Below, in pieces: positions 1 to 6,546 of a stretch of DNA of 7,232 nucleotides. A program made the position numbers and the translations under genes. The number at the start of each line of letters is the position of its first letter. The first letter of the stretch is position 1. Source of the stretch: Flavobacterium psychrophilum. Lineage in GTDB: Bacteria > Bacteroidota > Bacteroidia > Flavobacteriales > Flavobacteriaceae. The stretch lies in assembly GCA_945907225.1 (NCBI GenBank), contig CAMDSN010000083.1, positions 1 to 7,232 of the forward strand, in the 5' to 3' direction. The notes beneath the pieces were generated by a model. That model did no database searches, was not told the DNA's origin, and worked only from the letters and a program-made list of their open reading frames with translations.

Positions 1-962
1 ACAGAAAGAGAATTTCCACCTACACCTTTACTTTTCATGTCAATATCTCGTATTTTTTCAATTATAGAACTCACTTTTTTCATCGGATAATTTCTAGTAG
101 CATTCATAAAGTCTGACATAAAATAAGAATTAACTTTTAGCTGCTGAATAATGTTTGCCTCCGATTTATCGGTAAGCCCATGATATTGTAATACTGAAAT
201 AAAAAAACTAAAAACCGTTGAGTTAATCAATACAATAGGATTTTCCTTGTGATTTTGAGCAAAGTAATTCGCAATTTGATACGCTTTTAGTTGGTTCTTA
301 TCACCTATAGCTTTTCTAAACTCGAATATATTAAAATCCTTACTTATCCCAATATTAACTTCTATATGCTCGGGAGTAATTTTAGTTCCTTTCGGAAGTA
401 TTATTTCAAGTTTCGTTAACTCATTAGCAATTCTGCTTAAATCATTTCCTAAAAACGCTACAAGCATGGCATTCGCTTTTGGATCAATAGAATACCCTCT
501 GCCTTGTAAAACTCTGTTAATCCACAAACCTACTTTATTTTCATATAATTTTTTACTCTCAAAAATCACCCCTTTTTTGTCAATTAGCTTGATAAATTTC
601 TTTCGTTTGTCAATTGATTTGTATTTATAAGCTACCACCAAAACAGTGGATAATTGAGGATTTTCGAGATATTTTTCAAGCGAATCTATTGTTCTATGAA
701 GATCCTGTGCCTCCTTTATAATAATTACCTGTCTATCAGCCATCAATGGAAATCGCTTGGCATTTGAAACTATTTCATCAATACTTGTATCCCGGCCATA
801 AAGAATCATCTGATTAAACTCTTTCTCTTCATCAGTTAAAAGATGTTTCTCTAAATATTCGGTAATTTTATCTATATAATAGGGCTCCTCGCCCATTAAT
901 AAATAGATAGGTTTTATTATGCCGGCTTGTAAATCATTAATAATTTTTAAGACTTCATCCAA
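1..962 (-). CDS. holA: DNA polymerase III subunit delta (partial, C-terminus off the window)
   Basis: Delta is the clamp-loader subunit that opens the beta sliding clamp so it can be placed on primed DNA. The minus strand is open for 320 codons with no stop. Near the N-terminus (about residues 23-32) is MGEEPYYIDK, the delta-type G-E-E-x-Y-x-I-D signature; no Walker A follows, as expected for delta, which does not bind ATP. Other family-like stretches are LYGRD, a hydrophobic QVIIIKEAQ strand, VLVVAYKYK, and a helical C-terminal part with FRKAIGDKNQLKAYQI. The family is usually about 330-340 residues, so roughly 15 are missing at the left edge. The start is TTG at 962-960, giving an N-terminus MDEVLKIIND that matches flavobacterial homologues as I recall them. 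An in-frame TAA at 977-975 sits five codons upstream and no ATG exists on this strand between 963 and 1075. Identity is strong; the start is good but unproven. Confidence 0.93.
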   Translation of the reverse strand, partial: MDEVLKIINDLQAGIIKPIYLLMGEEPYYIDKITEYLEKHLLTDEEKEFNQMILYGRDTSIDEIVSNAKRFPLMADRQVIIIKEAQDLHRTIDSLEKYLENPQLSTVLVVAYKYKSIDKRKKFIKLIDKKGVIFESKKLYENKVGLWINRVLQGRGYSIDPKANAMLVAFLGNDLSRIANELTKLEIILPKGTKITPEHIEVNIGISKDFNIFEFRKAIGDKNQLKAYQIANYFAQNHKENPIVLINSTVFSFFISVLQYHGLTDKSEANIIQQLKVNSYFMSDFMNATRNYPMKKVSSIIEKIRDIDMKSKGVGGNSLS

Positions 963-1037
963 AATAGCTTTTTTTTATTTTCTTGATTTCTAATATAATA
1001 GAGCTGTAAAAATGAAAATTATGTATTAATTTGTTGC

Positions 1038-1071
1038 TTGAATTATCGGTTTGTTTAAAATTATATCTTTG
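1038..1071 (+). promoter_or_regulatory. Bacteroidota-type promoter of the HsdR_N / glycosyltransferase pair
   Basis: TATCTTTG at 1064-1071 is a perfect match to the Bacteroidota -7 consensus TAnnTTTG. A TTG at 1038-1040 lies 23 bases upstream, at the long end of the usual -33 spacing; further TTGs at 1031-1033 and 1034-1036 are more distant. The -7 box ends only four bases before the ATG at 1076, so transcription should begin at or next to the start codon. The motif is seen directly; its activity and the start point are inferred. Confidence 0.7.
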
Positions 1072-1075
1072 TTGA

Positions 1076-1552
1076 ATGCAAAAACTAAACTTTCCCAACT
1101 ATAACTTTCGCTTCAAAAATAGTGAAAATAAAGTGTCAATTTTTGATGCCATCAGAAAAAAGTTTATCATTTTAACTCCCGAAGAATGGGTGAGACAAAA
1201 TACAATTCAATTTTTATTACAAGAAAAATATTATCCTACTTCACATGTAAATGTTGAAAAATTAATTAAAATAAATAGTTTAAATAAAAGATATGATATA
1301 GTTGTTTTTGAGCCTAATGGAGCTGTTTTAATTTTAGTAGAATGCAAAGCGCCGGAGGTAAAAATAACACAAGAAACGTTCAACCAAATTGCACGCTACA
1401 ACCTGCAACTTAAAGCTAAGTATTTAATGGTTACCAACGGACTAAATCATTACTTTTGTCAAATAAATCATGAAAAAGAAGCATTTGATTTTTTAGATGA
1501 CCTACCTGTTTTTAGTAAATTAAATGAAACAACCAACAACCTCAATCAATAA
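1076..1552 (+). CDS. Stand-alone HsdR N-terminal-domain protein (PD-(D/E)XK nuclease fold)
   Basis: This 158-residue protein resembles the N-terminal nuclease domain of type I restriction R subunits (HsdR_N family) without helicase or translocase domains. The core reads RYDIVVF (Asp74), then a strand LILVECKAP giving the E-x-K of the PD-(D/E)XK site (Glu89, Lys91), then QIARY (Gln104 to Tyr108), like the QxxxY motif that follows the catalytic site in type I and RecB-like nucleases. All candidate catalytic residues are present, so it may be an active Mg-dependent nuclease, but the substrate is unknown. There is no methylase or specificity subunit nearby, so it is not a classical restriction system. 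It is divergent from holA and two bases upstream of a glycosyltransferase, with which it probably shares a transcript. The ATG lies four bases after a -7 box, leaving no room for a Shine-Dalgarno. Fold assignment is confident; function is open. Confidence 0.85.
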   Translation: MQKLNFPNYNFRFKNSENKVSIFDAIRKKFIILTPEEWVRQNTIQFLLQEKYYPTSHVNVEKLIKINSLNKRYDIVVFEPNGAVLILVECKAPEVKITQETFNQIARYNLQLKAKYLMVTNGLNHYFCQINHEKEAFDFLDDLPVFSKLNETTNNLNQ

Positions 1553-1554
1553 TC

Positions 1555-2544
1555 TTGAACAAAATTGCTGTCGTAATATTAAATTGGAATGGTGTGAAAT
1601 TGATAAGTCAATTTTTACCTTCAATTATTGCAAATTCTGAAGAGGCAACTATTTATTTAATTGATAATGCTTCCACTGACGACTCTGTAAAACTTGTAAG
1701 TCAAAATTTCCCTAGCGTTACAATTATAAAAAACGACTTTAATTTTGGATTTGCTAAAGGTTATAATATTGCGCTAGAACAGATTGAAGAAGAATATTAC
1801 GCACTGGTAAATTCAGATGTAGAAGTTACAAAAGATTGGCTAAAACCCGTTATTTCTTCGTTTGATTCCAATAATGATATTGGCATAATTCAGTCAAAAA
1901 TTCTAGACTTTAAAAACAAAGAATATTTTGAATATGCTGGAGCTGCTGGAGGTTTTATAGATAAATATGGGTTTCCCTATTGCAGAGGACGTATTTTTGA
2001 CACTATTGAAAAAGATAGTGGACAATACAATGACGAGGCGCCTATTTTTTGGGCTAGTGGTGCATGTTTTTTTATTCGAAAATCGATTTACAGAAAATTG
2101 AATGGTTTTGATGACGATTTTTTTGCACACCAAGAAGAAATAGATTTATGTTGGCGAGCGCTAAATTTAGGATTTAAAGTAAGGTATATACCCAGTTCTG
2201 TTGTGTTTCATGTAGGCGGGGCAACACTCAATCAAAGTAATCCAAAAAAAACGTTTCTCAACTTTAGAAATTCTTTACTCATGTTGACTAAAAACTTACC
2301 TAAAAATAAATTAATACCTATAATATTCACCCGATTGGTTCTAGACGGTTTGGCGGGAATTCATTTTATATTGCAAGGAAAATTTATTCACTGTTGGGCA
2401 ATTATTAAAGCCCATTTTCATTTTTATCATTTGATAAACAAAACATTAAAGAAACGAAACGGTACGAAAACAGAATCTTATTTTCATTCTAACAGTATTG
2501 TTTACGACTATTTTTTGAATAAAAAAATCCATTTTAAGGAGTAA
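1555..2544 (+). CDS. Glycosyltransferase family 2 protein
   Basis: A GT-A fold inverting glycosyltransferase of 329 residues, expected to act at the cytoplasmic face of the inner membrane on an envelope polysaccharide or lipid-linked glycan; donor and acceptor cannot be read from sequence. Visible motifs are the N-terminal nucleotide-binding strand VVILNWNG (6-13), DNASTD (37-42), the metal-binding DXD equivalent NSDVE (86-90), the acceptor-site region FWASGACFFIR (165-175) and the catalytic-base region HQEEIDLCWR (192-201), followed by FHVGGATL. This pattern fits rhamnosyl- or WcaA-like family 2 enzymes. Residues about 252-275 are hydrophobic and may form a membrane-associated helix; the tail is basic. 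The start is TTG at 1555, two bases after the previous stop; it places MNKIAVVILNWNG exactly as family members begin, and no in-frame ATG lies near it. It is probably translated from the upstream gene's mRNA. Family is certain, specificity unknown. Confidence 0.92.
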   Translation: MNKIAVVILNWNGVKLISQFLPSIIANSEEATIYLIDNASTDDSVKLVSQNFPSVTIIKNDFNFGFAKGYNIALEQIEEEYYALVNSDVEVTKDWLKPVISSFDSNNDIGIIQSKILDFKNKEYFEYAGAAGGFIDKYGFPYCRGRIFDTIEKDSGQYNDEAPIFWASGACFFIRKSIYRKLNGFDDDFFAHQEEIDLCWRALNLGFKVRYIPSSVVFHVGGATLNQSNPKKTFLNFRNSLLMLTKNLPKNKLIPIIFTRLVLDGLAGIHFILQGKFIHCWAIIKAHFHFYHLINKTLKKRNGTKTESYFHSNSIVYDYFLNKKIHFKE

Positions 2545-2596
2545 TTTTAACAAGATTTTATTATTTCTCACAACCTAAAGAATAATTAATATTACT

Positions 2597-2604
2597 TACA
2601 TTTG
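2597..2604 (+). promoter_or_regulatory. -7 promoter element of the OmpA-like lipoprotein gene
   Basis: TACATTTG matches the Bacteroidota -7 consensus TAnnTTTG exactly and lies 15 bases before the ATG at 2620. No TTG is present at the proper -33 distance, so the upstream half is weak. The predicted leader is about 9-12 bases. The 75-base gap after the glycosyltransferase shows no clear terminator, so some read-through from upstream is possible. Confidence 0.55.
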
Positions 2605-2619
2605 CTAAAATTTAATTTC

Positions 2620-3456
2620 ATGAAAAAAATAATCGTAGCTATAACAATAGCGTCAATAGTATTAACATCTTGTGGTACAAAGAAAAAGATTGCTGCTTTA
2701 GAGACTCAAAATAAAGAATGTCAAGATTTATTAAATACCGCCACAACAAAACTAAACCTATGTCTCTCAGAAAAAGAGTTGCTTTCAAAAGAAAACAATT
2801 ATCTGAAGCAAAATAATTCTGACTTAATTAACAACACGAAAGAAATAACGGTTTTGAGTACGCAAGGTGCTCAAAATCTTGAAAAATCGTTAGAGAGCAT
2901 TAAAGAAAAAGATCTAAAAATAACAAGATTGCAAGATGCATTAACTAAAAAAGATAGCATGACACTAGCATTAGTGACAAGTTTAAAAAGTTCTGTTGGT
3001 ATATCTGATCCTGATATCGAAATTAATGTTGAAAAAGGGGTAGTTTTTATTTCAATTGCTGACAAATTGTTATTTAAAAGTGGAAGTTACGTAGTAAGCG
3101 AAAAAGCAAAAGAAGTACTTGCAAAAGTTGCCAAAGTAATTAATAGCCGCCCAACTTTTGAATGCATGGTTGAAGGACATACAGACAACTTACCTTATAG
3201 TAGTAATTCTGTATTATTGGATAATTGGGATTTAAGTGTTAAACGTTCTACAGCAATTATAAGAGTTCTAACAACCGATTTAGGTGTTAAACCGTCTCAA
3301 TTAATAGCCGCTGGTAGATCGCAATATATTCCATTAGTAGATAACAACTCTGCTGATAATAGAGCTAAAAACAGAAGAACAAGAATTGTAGTTTTACCTA
3401 AGATTGACGAGTTTTATGAAATGATTGAAAAAGAAATGAAGAATCAAAAAAAGTAG
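2620..3456 (+). CDS. OmpA-family peptidoglycan-binding lipoprotein
   Basis: A 278-residue cell-envelope protein. Residues 1-17 form a lipoprotein signal peptide (MKK, hydrophobic core, lipobox LTSC) with Cys18 the lipidated residue. The following GTKKK is basic and lacks the acidic surface-export signal described for flavobacterial lipoproteins, so it most likely faces the periplasm. Residues about 22-115 are Glu/Lys/Leu/Asn-rich and predicted to form a coiled coil. Residues about 133-260 are an OmpA C-terminal domain: EGHTDN (Asp189) and LSVKRS (Arg209) correspond to the Asp and Arg that bind diaminopimelate in OmpA, followed by AAGRSQYIP and NRAKNRRTRI. It probably tethers a membrane to peptidoglycan. 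A TTG at 2602 is in frame, but it overlaps the -7 box and would put LKFNF before the signal peptide, so ATG 2620 is preferred. It ends convergently with the yciO-like gene. Confidence 0.92.
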   Translation: MKKIIVAITIASIVLTSCGTKKKIAALETQNKECQDLLNTATTKLNLCLSEKELLSKENNYLKQNNSDLINNTKEITVLSTQGAQNLEKSLESIKEKDLKITRLQDALTKKDSMTLALVTSLKSSVGISDPDIEINVEKGVVFISIADKLLFKSGSYVVSEKAKEVLAKVAKVINSRPTFECMVEGHTDNLPYSSNSVLLDNWDLSVKRSTAIIRVLTTDLGVKPSQLIAAGRSQYIPLVDNNSADNRAKNRRTRIVVLPKIDEFYEMIEKEMKNQKK

Positions 3457-3457
3457 G

Positions 3458-3540
3458 CAGTCGTAGTTTGCAGTTTCAGAAAAACGTCTTAAAAATTAGG
3501 ACGTTTTTTTATTTAAGCATAATGCTGTCAACTGAGGCTG
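3458..3540. repeat. Degenerate inverted repeat flanking the terminator
   Basis: CAGTCGTAGTTTGCAG at 3458-3473 and the reverse complement of 3525-3540 (CAGCCTCAGTTGACAG) agree at 11 of 16 positions, with the terminator hairpin between them. The CAGT/CAGTTT wording recalls CAGT-rich intergenic inverted repeats that I remember from Flavobacterium genomes; that link is recollection, not a search. The arms are too diverged to act as a strong hairpin on their own. Confidence 0.4.
3480..3510 (+). terminator. Intrinsic terminator, probably bidirectional
   Basis: A 13-bp stem pairs 3480-3492 (AAAAACGTCTTAA) with 3496-3508 (TTAGGACGTTTTT) around a three-base AAA loop; the only non-Watson-Crick pair is T3489-G3499. 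On the plus strand the right arm ends in seven T (3504-3510), followed by ATTT. On the minus strand the A-run at 3480-3484 reads as T. It sits 23 bases after the OmpA-like stop and 34 bases beyond the stop of the convergent yciO-like gene, so it can end both transcripts. Confidence 0.85.
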
Positions 3541-3544
3541 ATTA

Positions 3545-4165
3545 CTAAAAAATATCTGGATCTCCTTTTCCTTCTCTGATAACAACCGGTTCATTTCCTG
3601 ACAAATCAATTATAGTTGAACCCACATTATCTCCATATCCTCCATCAATAACTAAGTCTACTAAATGTTTCCATTTTTCAAAAATTAATTCAGGATCAGT
3701 TGAATATTCTAGAACCTCATCTTCAGCATGAATAGACGTTGAAACAATTGGATTGCCTAGCGTTCTTACAATTTCTAGCGCAATAGTATTGTCAGGAATT
3801 CGAATTCCAACTGTTTTCTTTTTGCGAAATACTGAAGGTAAATCATTATTACCAGGCAAGATAAAAGTATAAGGTCCCGGAAGAGAACGTTTTAAGATCT
3901 TAAAGGTGGCAGTATCAATTTGCTTGACATAATCGGATAAATTACTTAGGCTTGAGCAAATAAATGAAAAATTTGCTTTTTCTAATTTCACTCCTTTTAT
4001 TTTAGCAATGCGCTCCAATGCCTTCACATTAGTAATGTCGCAACCTAGTCCGTAAACTGTATCTGTAGGATATATAATTAACCCACCATTTTTTAGAACA
4101 TCAACTACCTTTTTGATAGCTATTTCATTAGGATTGTCCTCGTATATTTTTATAAATTGTGACAT
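3545..4165 (-). CDS. YrdC/Sua5/YciO-family protein, YciO-like (annotated family role: L-threonylcarbamoyladenylate synthase)
   Basis: Members of this family make threonylcarbamoyl-AMP from threonine, bicarbonate and ATP for the t6A37 modification of ANN-decoding tRNAs. This 206-residue protein is a single YrdC domain without the Sua5 C-terminal domain. It shows the ATP-pocket signature IIYPTDTVYGLGCD (30-43), PGPYTFIL (96-103), VGIRIPDN (119-126), NPIVSTSI (138-145), DLVIDGGYG (170-178) and VVIREGKGD (194-202). The N-terminus MSQFIKIYEDNP, length and overall wording are very close to E. coli YciO as I recall it. The KxRP-type motif and the STSAN motif of TsaC/Sua5 are replaced by KGVKLEKANFSFI (57-69) and STSIH (142-146), so the activity is less certain than the fold. 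It lies 42 bases downstream of the helicase gene on the same strand, probably cotranscribed; an imperfect -7-like TATCTTTT lies at 4186-4179. Confidence 0.88.
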   Translation of the reverse strand: MSQFIKIYEDNPNEIAIKKVVDVLKNGGLIIYPTDTVYGLGCDITNVKALERIAKIKGVKLEKANFSFICSSLSNLSDYVKQIDTATFKILKRSLPGPYTFILPGNNDLPSVFRKKKTVGIRIPDNTIALEIVRTLGNPIVSTSIHAEDEVLEYSTDPELIFEKWKHLVDLVIDGGYGDNVGSTIIDLSGNEPVVIREGKGDPDIF

Positions 4166-4207
4166 ACCAATTTTTGTTAAAAGATAAAAAATCTCGCTAT
4201 TCTTAAA

Positions 4208-6532
4208 TTAACCAATCACATCCAATTTTGCAAAACGCAGCAATAATTTTTTAATTCCGCCAACTTCAAACTTAATTTCTGCTTTTTTATCTGCTCCAGC
4301 TCCTTCCATGCTCAGGACCTCTCCTTTTCCGAAACGTTCGTGGATGACTACATTACCGATGGTTAATTTACTATCAAATAAATTTGAATTAGGCGCAACA
4401 TTTCCTATTGGTTTTAATTTCCGAATATTAGCAGATGAAACAGAGTCGTCTCCATACTTTTTTGGAGGTGTTCCCGAATTTGGCTTCGCCAAACGCAATT
4501 TAGATTTATCAATATCACCAAAAATATCTAAATCAATTGAAGGCTTGTAACGATAACCTGTATCCACCGGATTCATATATTCTATGAATTCATCATCTAT
4601 CTCCTGAATGAAGCGAGAGGGTTCAGCATCGGTTAATTTACCCCATCGATATCTAGATTGGGCATACGTTAAATAAGCTTGATGCTCTGCCCTTGTTAAT
4701 GCCACATAAAACAACCTTCTTTCTTCCTCCAATTCGCTTCTGGTATTCAAACTCATCGCACTCGGAAACAAATCTTCTTCCATACCAACCACAAAAACGT
4801 ATGGAAATTCTAATCCTTTGGCTAAATGTATAGTCATTAGCGCCACTCGATCATCTTCACCTGTATCTCTGTCTAAATCGGTTGCGAGAGCAACATCCTC
4901 CATAAACTCAGATAATGCGCCACGTGCACCGTCAATCTCTCTTTGCCCTTCTATAAAATCTTTAATACCTCCCATTAGGGTCTCTATATTCTCAATTCGA
5001 GCAATTCCTTCGGGAGTACCATCTTTTTTCAATTCCTGAATAAGACCTGTTTTTTTTGCCACGTGTTCTGTTAATACAAAGGCATCTTGTTGCTCGTTTA
5101 TAACTTGAAAACTTTTAATCATAGTTACAAAATCCTCAATCTTTTGCTTTATACCTGAATTTAACTTCAAGTCAATCTTATCTATATTTTCCATCACTTC
5201 AAAAATGGAACGTTTATAATGATTAGCAGCAACAGTCAGTTTTTCAACCGTTGTGTCACCAATGCCACGGGCAGGGTAATTAATCACTCGAATTAGCGCT
5301 TCTTCGTCTTTTAGATTAATAACCAAACGTAAGTAACACAATACGTCTTTAATTTCCTTTCGTTGATAGAAAGACAAACCTCCATAAATTCGATACGGAA
5401 TATCACGTTTTCGCAACGCGTCTTCCATGGCTCGAGATTGTGCATTAGTTCGATACAAAATCGCAAACTGACCGTTTAGCATTTGGTTTTGCATCTTTTG
5501 TTCAAAGATCTCACCAGCTACAAATCGACCTTCTTCACCATCTGTAATACTGCGATTAATTTTAATTTTGGGGCCAAAATCATTAGCGGTCCAAACCACT
5601 TTATCCAGTTTGGTTTTATTTTTTTCAATGATTGAGTTTGCCGCTTCAACTATATTCTTGGTTGACCTATAATTTTGCTCCAGGCGATACGTTTTTACAT
5701 TCTCATAATCCTTTTGAAAATTTAAAATATTATTTATGTTGGCACCCCGAAAAGCATAGATACTTTGCGCATCGTCACCTACGACGCAAATATTTTGAAA
5801 ACGATCGCTTAAAGCTCTGACTATAAGATATTGTGAATGGTTAGTGTCTTGGTACTCATCAACCAAAATATATCGAAATCGATCTTGGTATTTTGCTAAA
5901 ACATCAGGAAATCGATTCAATAGTTCATTAGTTTTGAGTAATAAATCATCAAAATCCATAGCGCCAGCTTTAAAACATCTGTCCACATAATTAGCATAAA
6001 TTTCACCCAACCGTGGCTTTTTGCTCATAGCATCCTGCTCCTGTAATTCGGGATTATTGAGATATGCTTTTACAGTTATTAATGAATTTTTATACGATGA
6101 TATTCTGCCCAAAACTTGTTTCGGTTTATAAATATCTTTATCCAATTGCATTTCTTTGATAATTGCCGAAATTAATCGCACACTGTCTTGCGTATCATAA
6201 ATAGTGAAATTAGAGGGAAAACCCAACTTATCGGCCTCACTCCTTAAGATTCTAGCAAATACTGAATGAAAAGTTCCCATCCAAAGATTTTTCGCTTCAT
6301 TTGTACCTACAATATCAGAAATCCGCTTTTTCATTTCGCGAGCAGCTTTGTTGGTAAAAGTCAAGGCCAAAATATTAAACGCATCCACACCCAAACTCAT
6401 CAAATAAGAAATACGAACGGTCAACACCCTCGTTTTTCCTGAACCGGCACCGGCAATAATAATCATTGGCCCGTCTTTTTGAAAAACAGGTTGTTGTTGC
6501 GCTTCGTTAAGTTGTGAAATGTATTTTTGCAT
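4208..6532 (-). CDS. uvrD: UvrD/PcrA-type superfamily 1A DNA helicase
   Basis: A 774-residue ATP-dependent 3'-5' helicase acting in nucleotide-excision or mismatch repair, fork maintenance and RecA removal. All SF1A motifs are intact: Q-motif region LNEAQQQPV (7-15), Walker A GAGSGKT (28-34), Ia ALTFTNKAA (56-64), II VDEYQDT (224-230), III QSIYAFRGA (256-264), IV YRLEQNYRS (282-290), V MTIHLAKGLEF (566-576) and VI EEERRLFYVALTRA (602-615). After a variable linker (about 655-725) the tail VIHERFGKGEVLSMEG (728-743) is the Tudor-like domain that in PcrA and UvrD contacts RNA polymerase, so transcription-coupled roles are plausible. PcrA would be an equally fair name. The start is ATG at 6532. 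An in-frame ATG at 6562 would add ten residues, but it lies just upstream of the -7 box, before the expected transcription start. The yciO-like gene follows 42 bases downstream. Confidence 0.95.
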   Translation of the reverse strand: MQKYISQLNEAQQQPVFQKDGPMIIIAGAGSGKTRVLTVRISYLMSLGVDAFNILALTFTNKAAREMKKRISDIVGTNEAKNLWMGTFHSVFARILRSEADKLGFPSNFTIYDTQDSVRLISAIIKEMQLDKDIYKPKQVLGRISSYKNSLITVKAYLNNPELQEQDAMSKKPRLGEIYANYVDRCFKAGAMDFDDLLLKTNELLNRFPDVLAKYQDRFRYILVDEYQDTNHSQYLIVRALSDRFQNICVVGDDAQSIYAFRGANINNILNFQKDYENVKTYRLEQNYRSTKNIVEAANSIIEKNKTKLDKVVWTANDFGPKIKINRSITDGEEGRFVAGEIFEQKMQNQMLNGQFAILYRTNAQSRAMEDALRKRDIPYRIYGGLSFYQRKEIKDVLCYLRLVINLKDEEALIRVINYPARGIGDTTVEKLTVAANHYKRSIFEVMENIDKIDLKLNSGIKQKIEDFVTMIKSFQVINEQQDAFVLTEHVAKKTGLIQELKKDGTPEGIARIENIETLMGGIKDFIEGQREIDGARGALSEFMEDVALATDLDRDTGEDDRVALMTIHLAKGLEFPYVFVVGMEEDLFPSAMSLNTRSELEEERRLFYVALTRAEHQAYLTYAQSRYRWGKLTDAEPSRFIQEIDDEFIEYMNPVDTGYRYKPSIDLDIFGDIDKSKLRLAKPNSGTPPKKYGDDSVSSANIRKLKPIGNVAPNSNLFDSKLTIGNVVIHERFGKGEVLSMEGAGADKKAEIKFEVGGIKKLLLRFAKLDVIG

Positions 6533-6546
6533 GGATAAAATTGAGA

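Noticed and set aside
990..997. Minus-strand TATATTAG as a -7 box for holA
   Set aside because: It differs from TAnnTTTG at one key T and no TTG lies at the -33 distance, so I do not list it as a feature.
1076..1552. A type I restriction-modification system
   Set aside because: Only the nuclease-fold domain is present; there is no HsdM, HsdS or helicase part, and the neighbours are housekeeping genes.
1903..2133. 76-codon minus-strand open frame inside the glycosyltransferase gene
   Set aside because: It is antisense to well-conserved glycosyltransferase motifs, and its low-complexity Ser/Phe/Lys translation is typical of an antisense shadow.
2871..3065. 64-codon minus-strand open frame inside the OmpA-like lipoprotein gene
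   Set aside because: Fully antisense to a convincing coding region, with no promoter motif or recognisable product.
4179..4186. Minus-strand TATCTTTT as an independent promoter for the yciO-like gene
   Set aside because: The final G of the consensus is missing and the nearest upstream TTG is 26 bases away; cotranscription with uvrD is simpler.
4308..5820. Plus-strand open frames at 4308-4550, 4818-5039 and 5632-5820
   Set aside because: All lie antisense within the intact helicase reading frame and have no family-like features.
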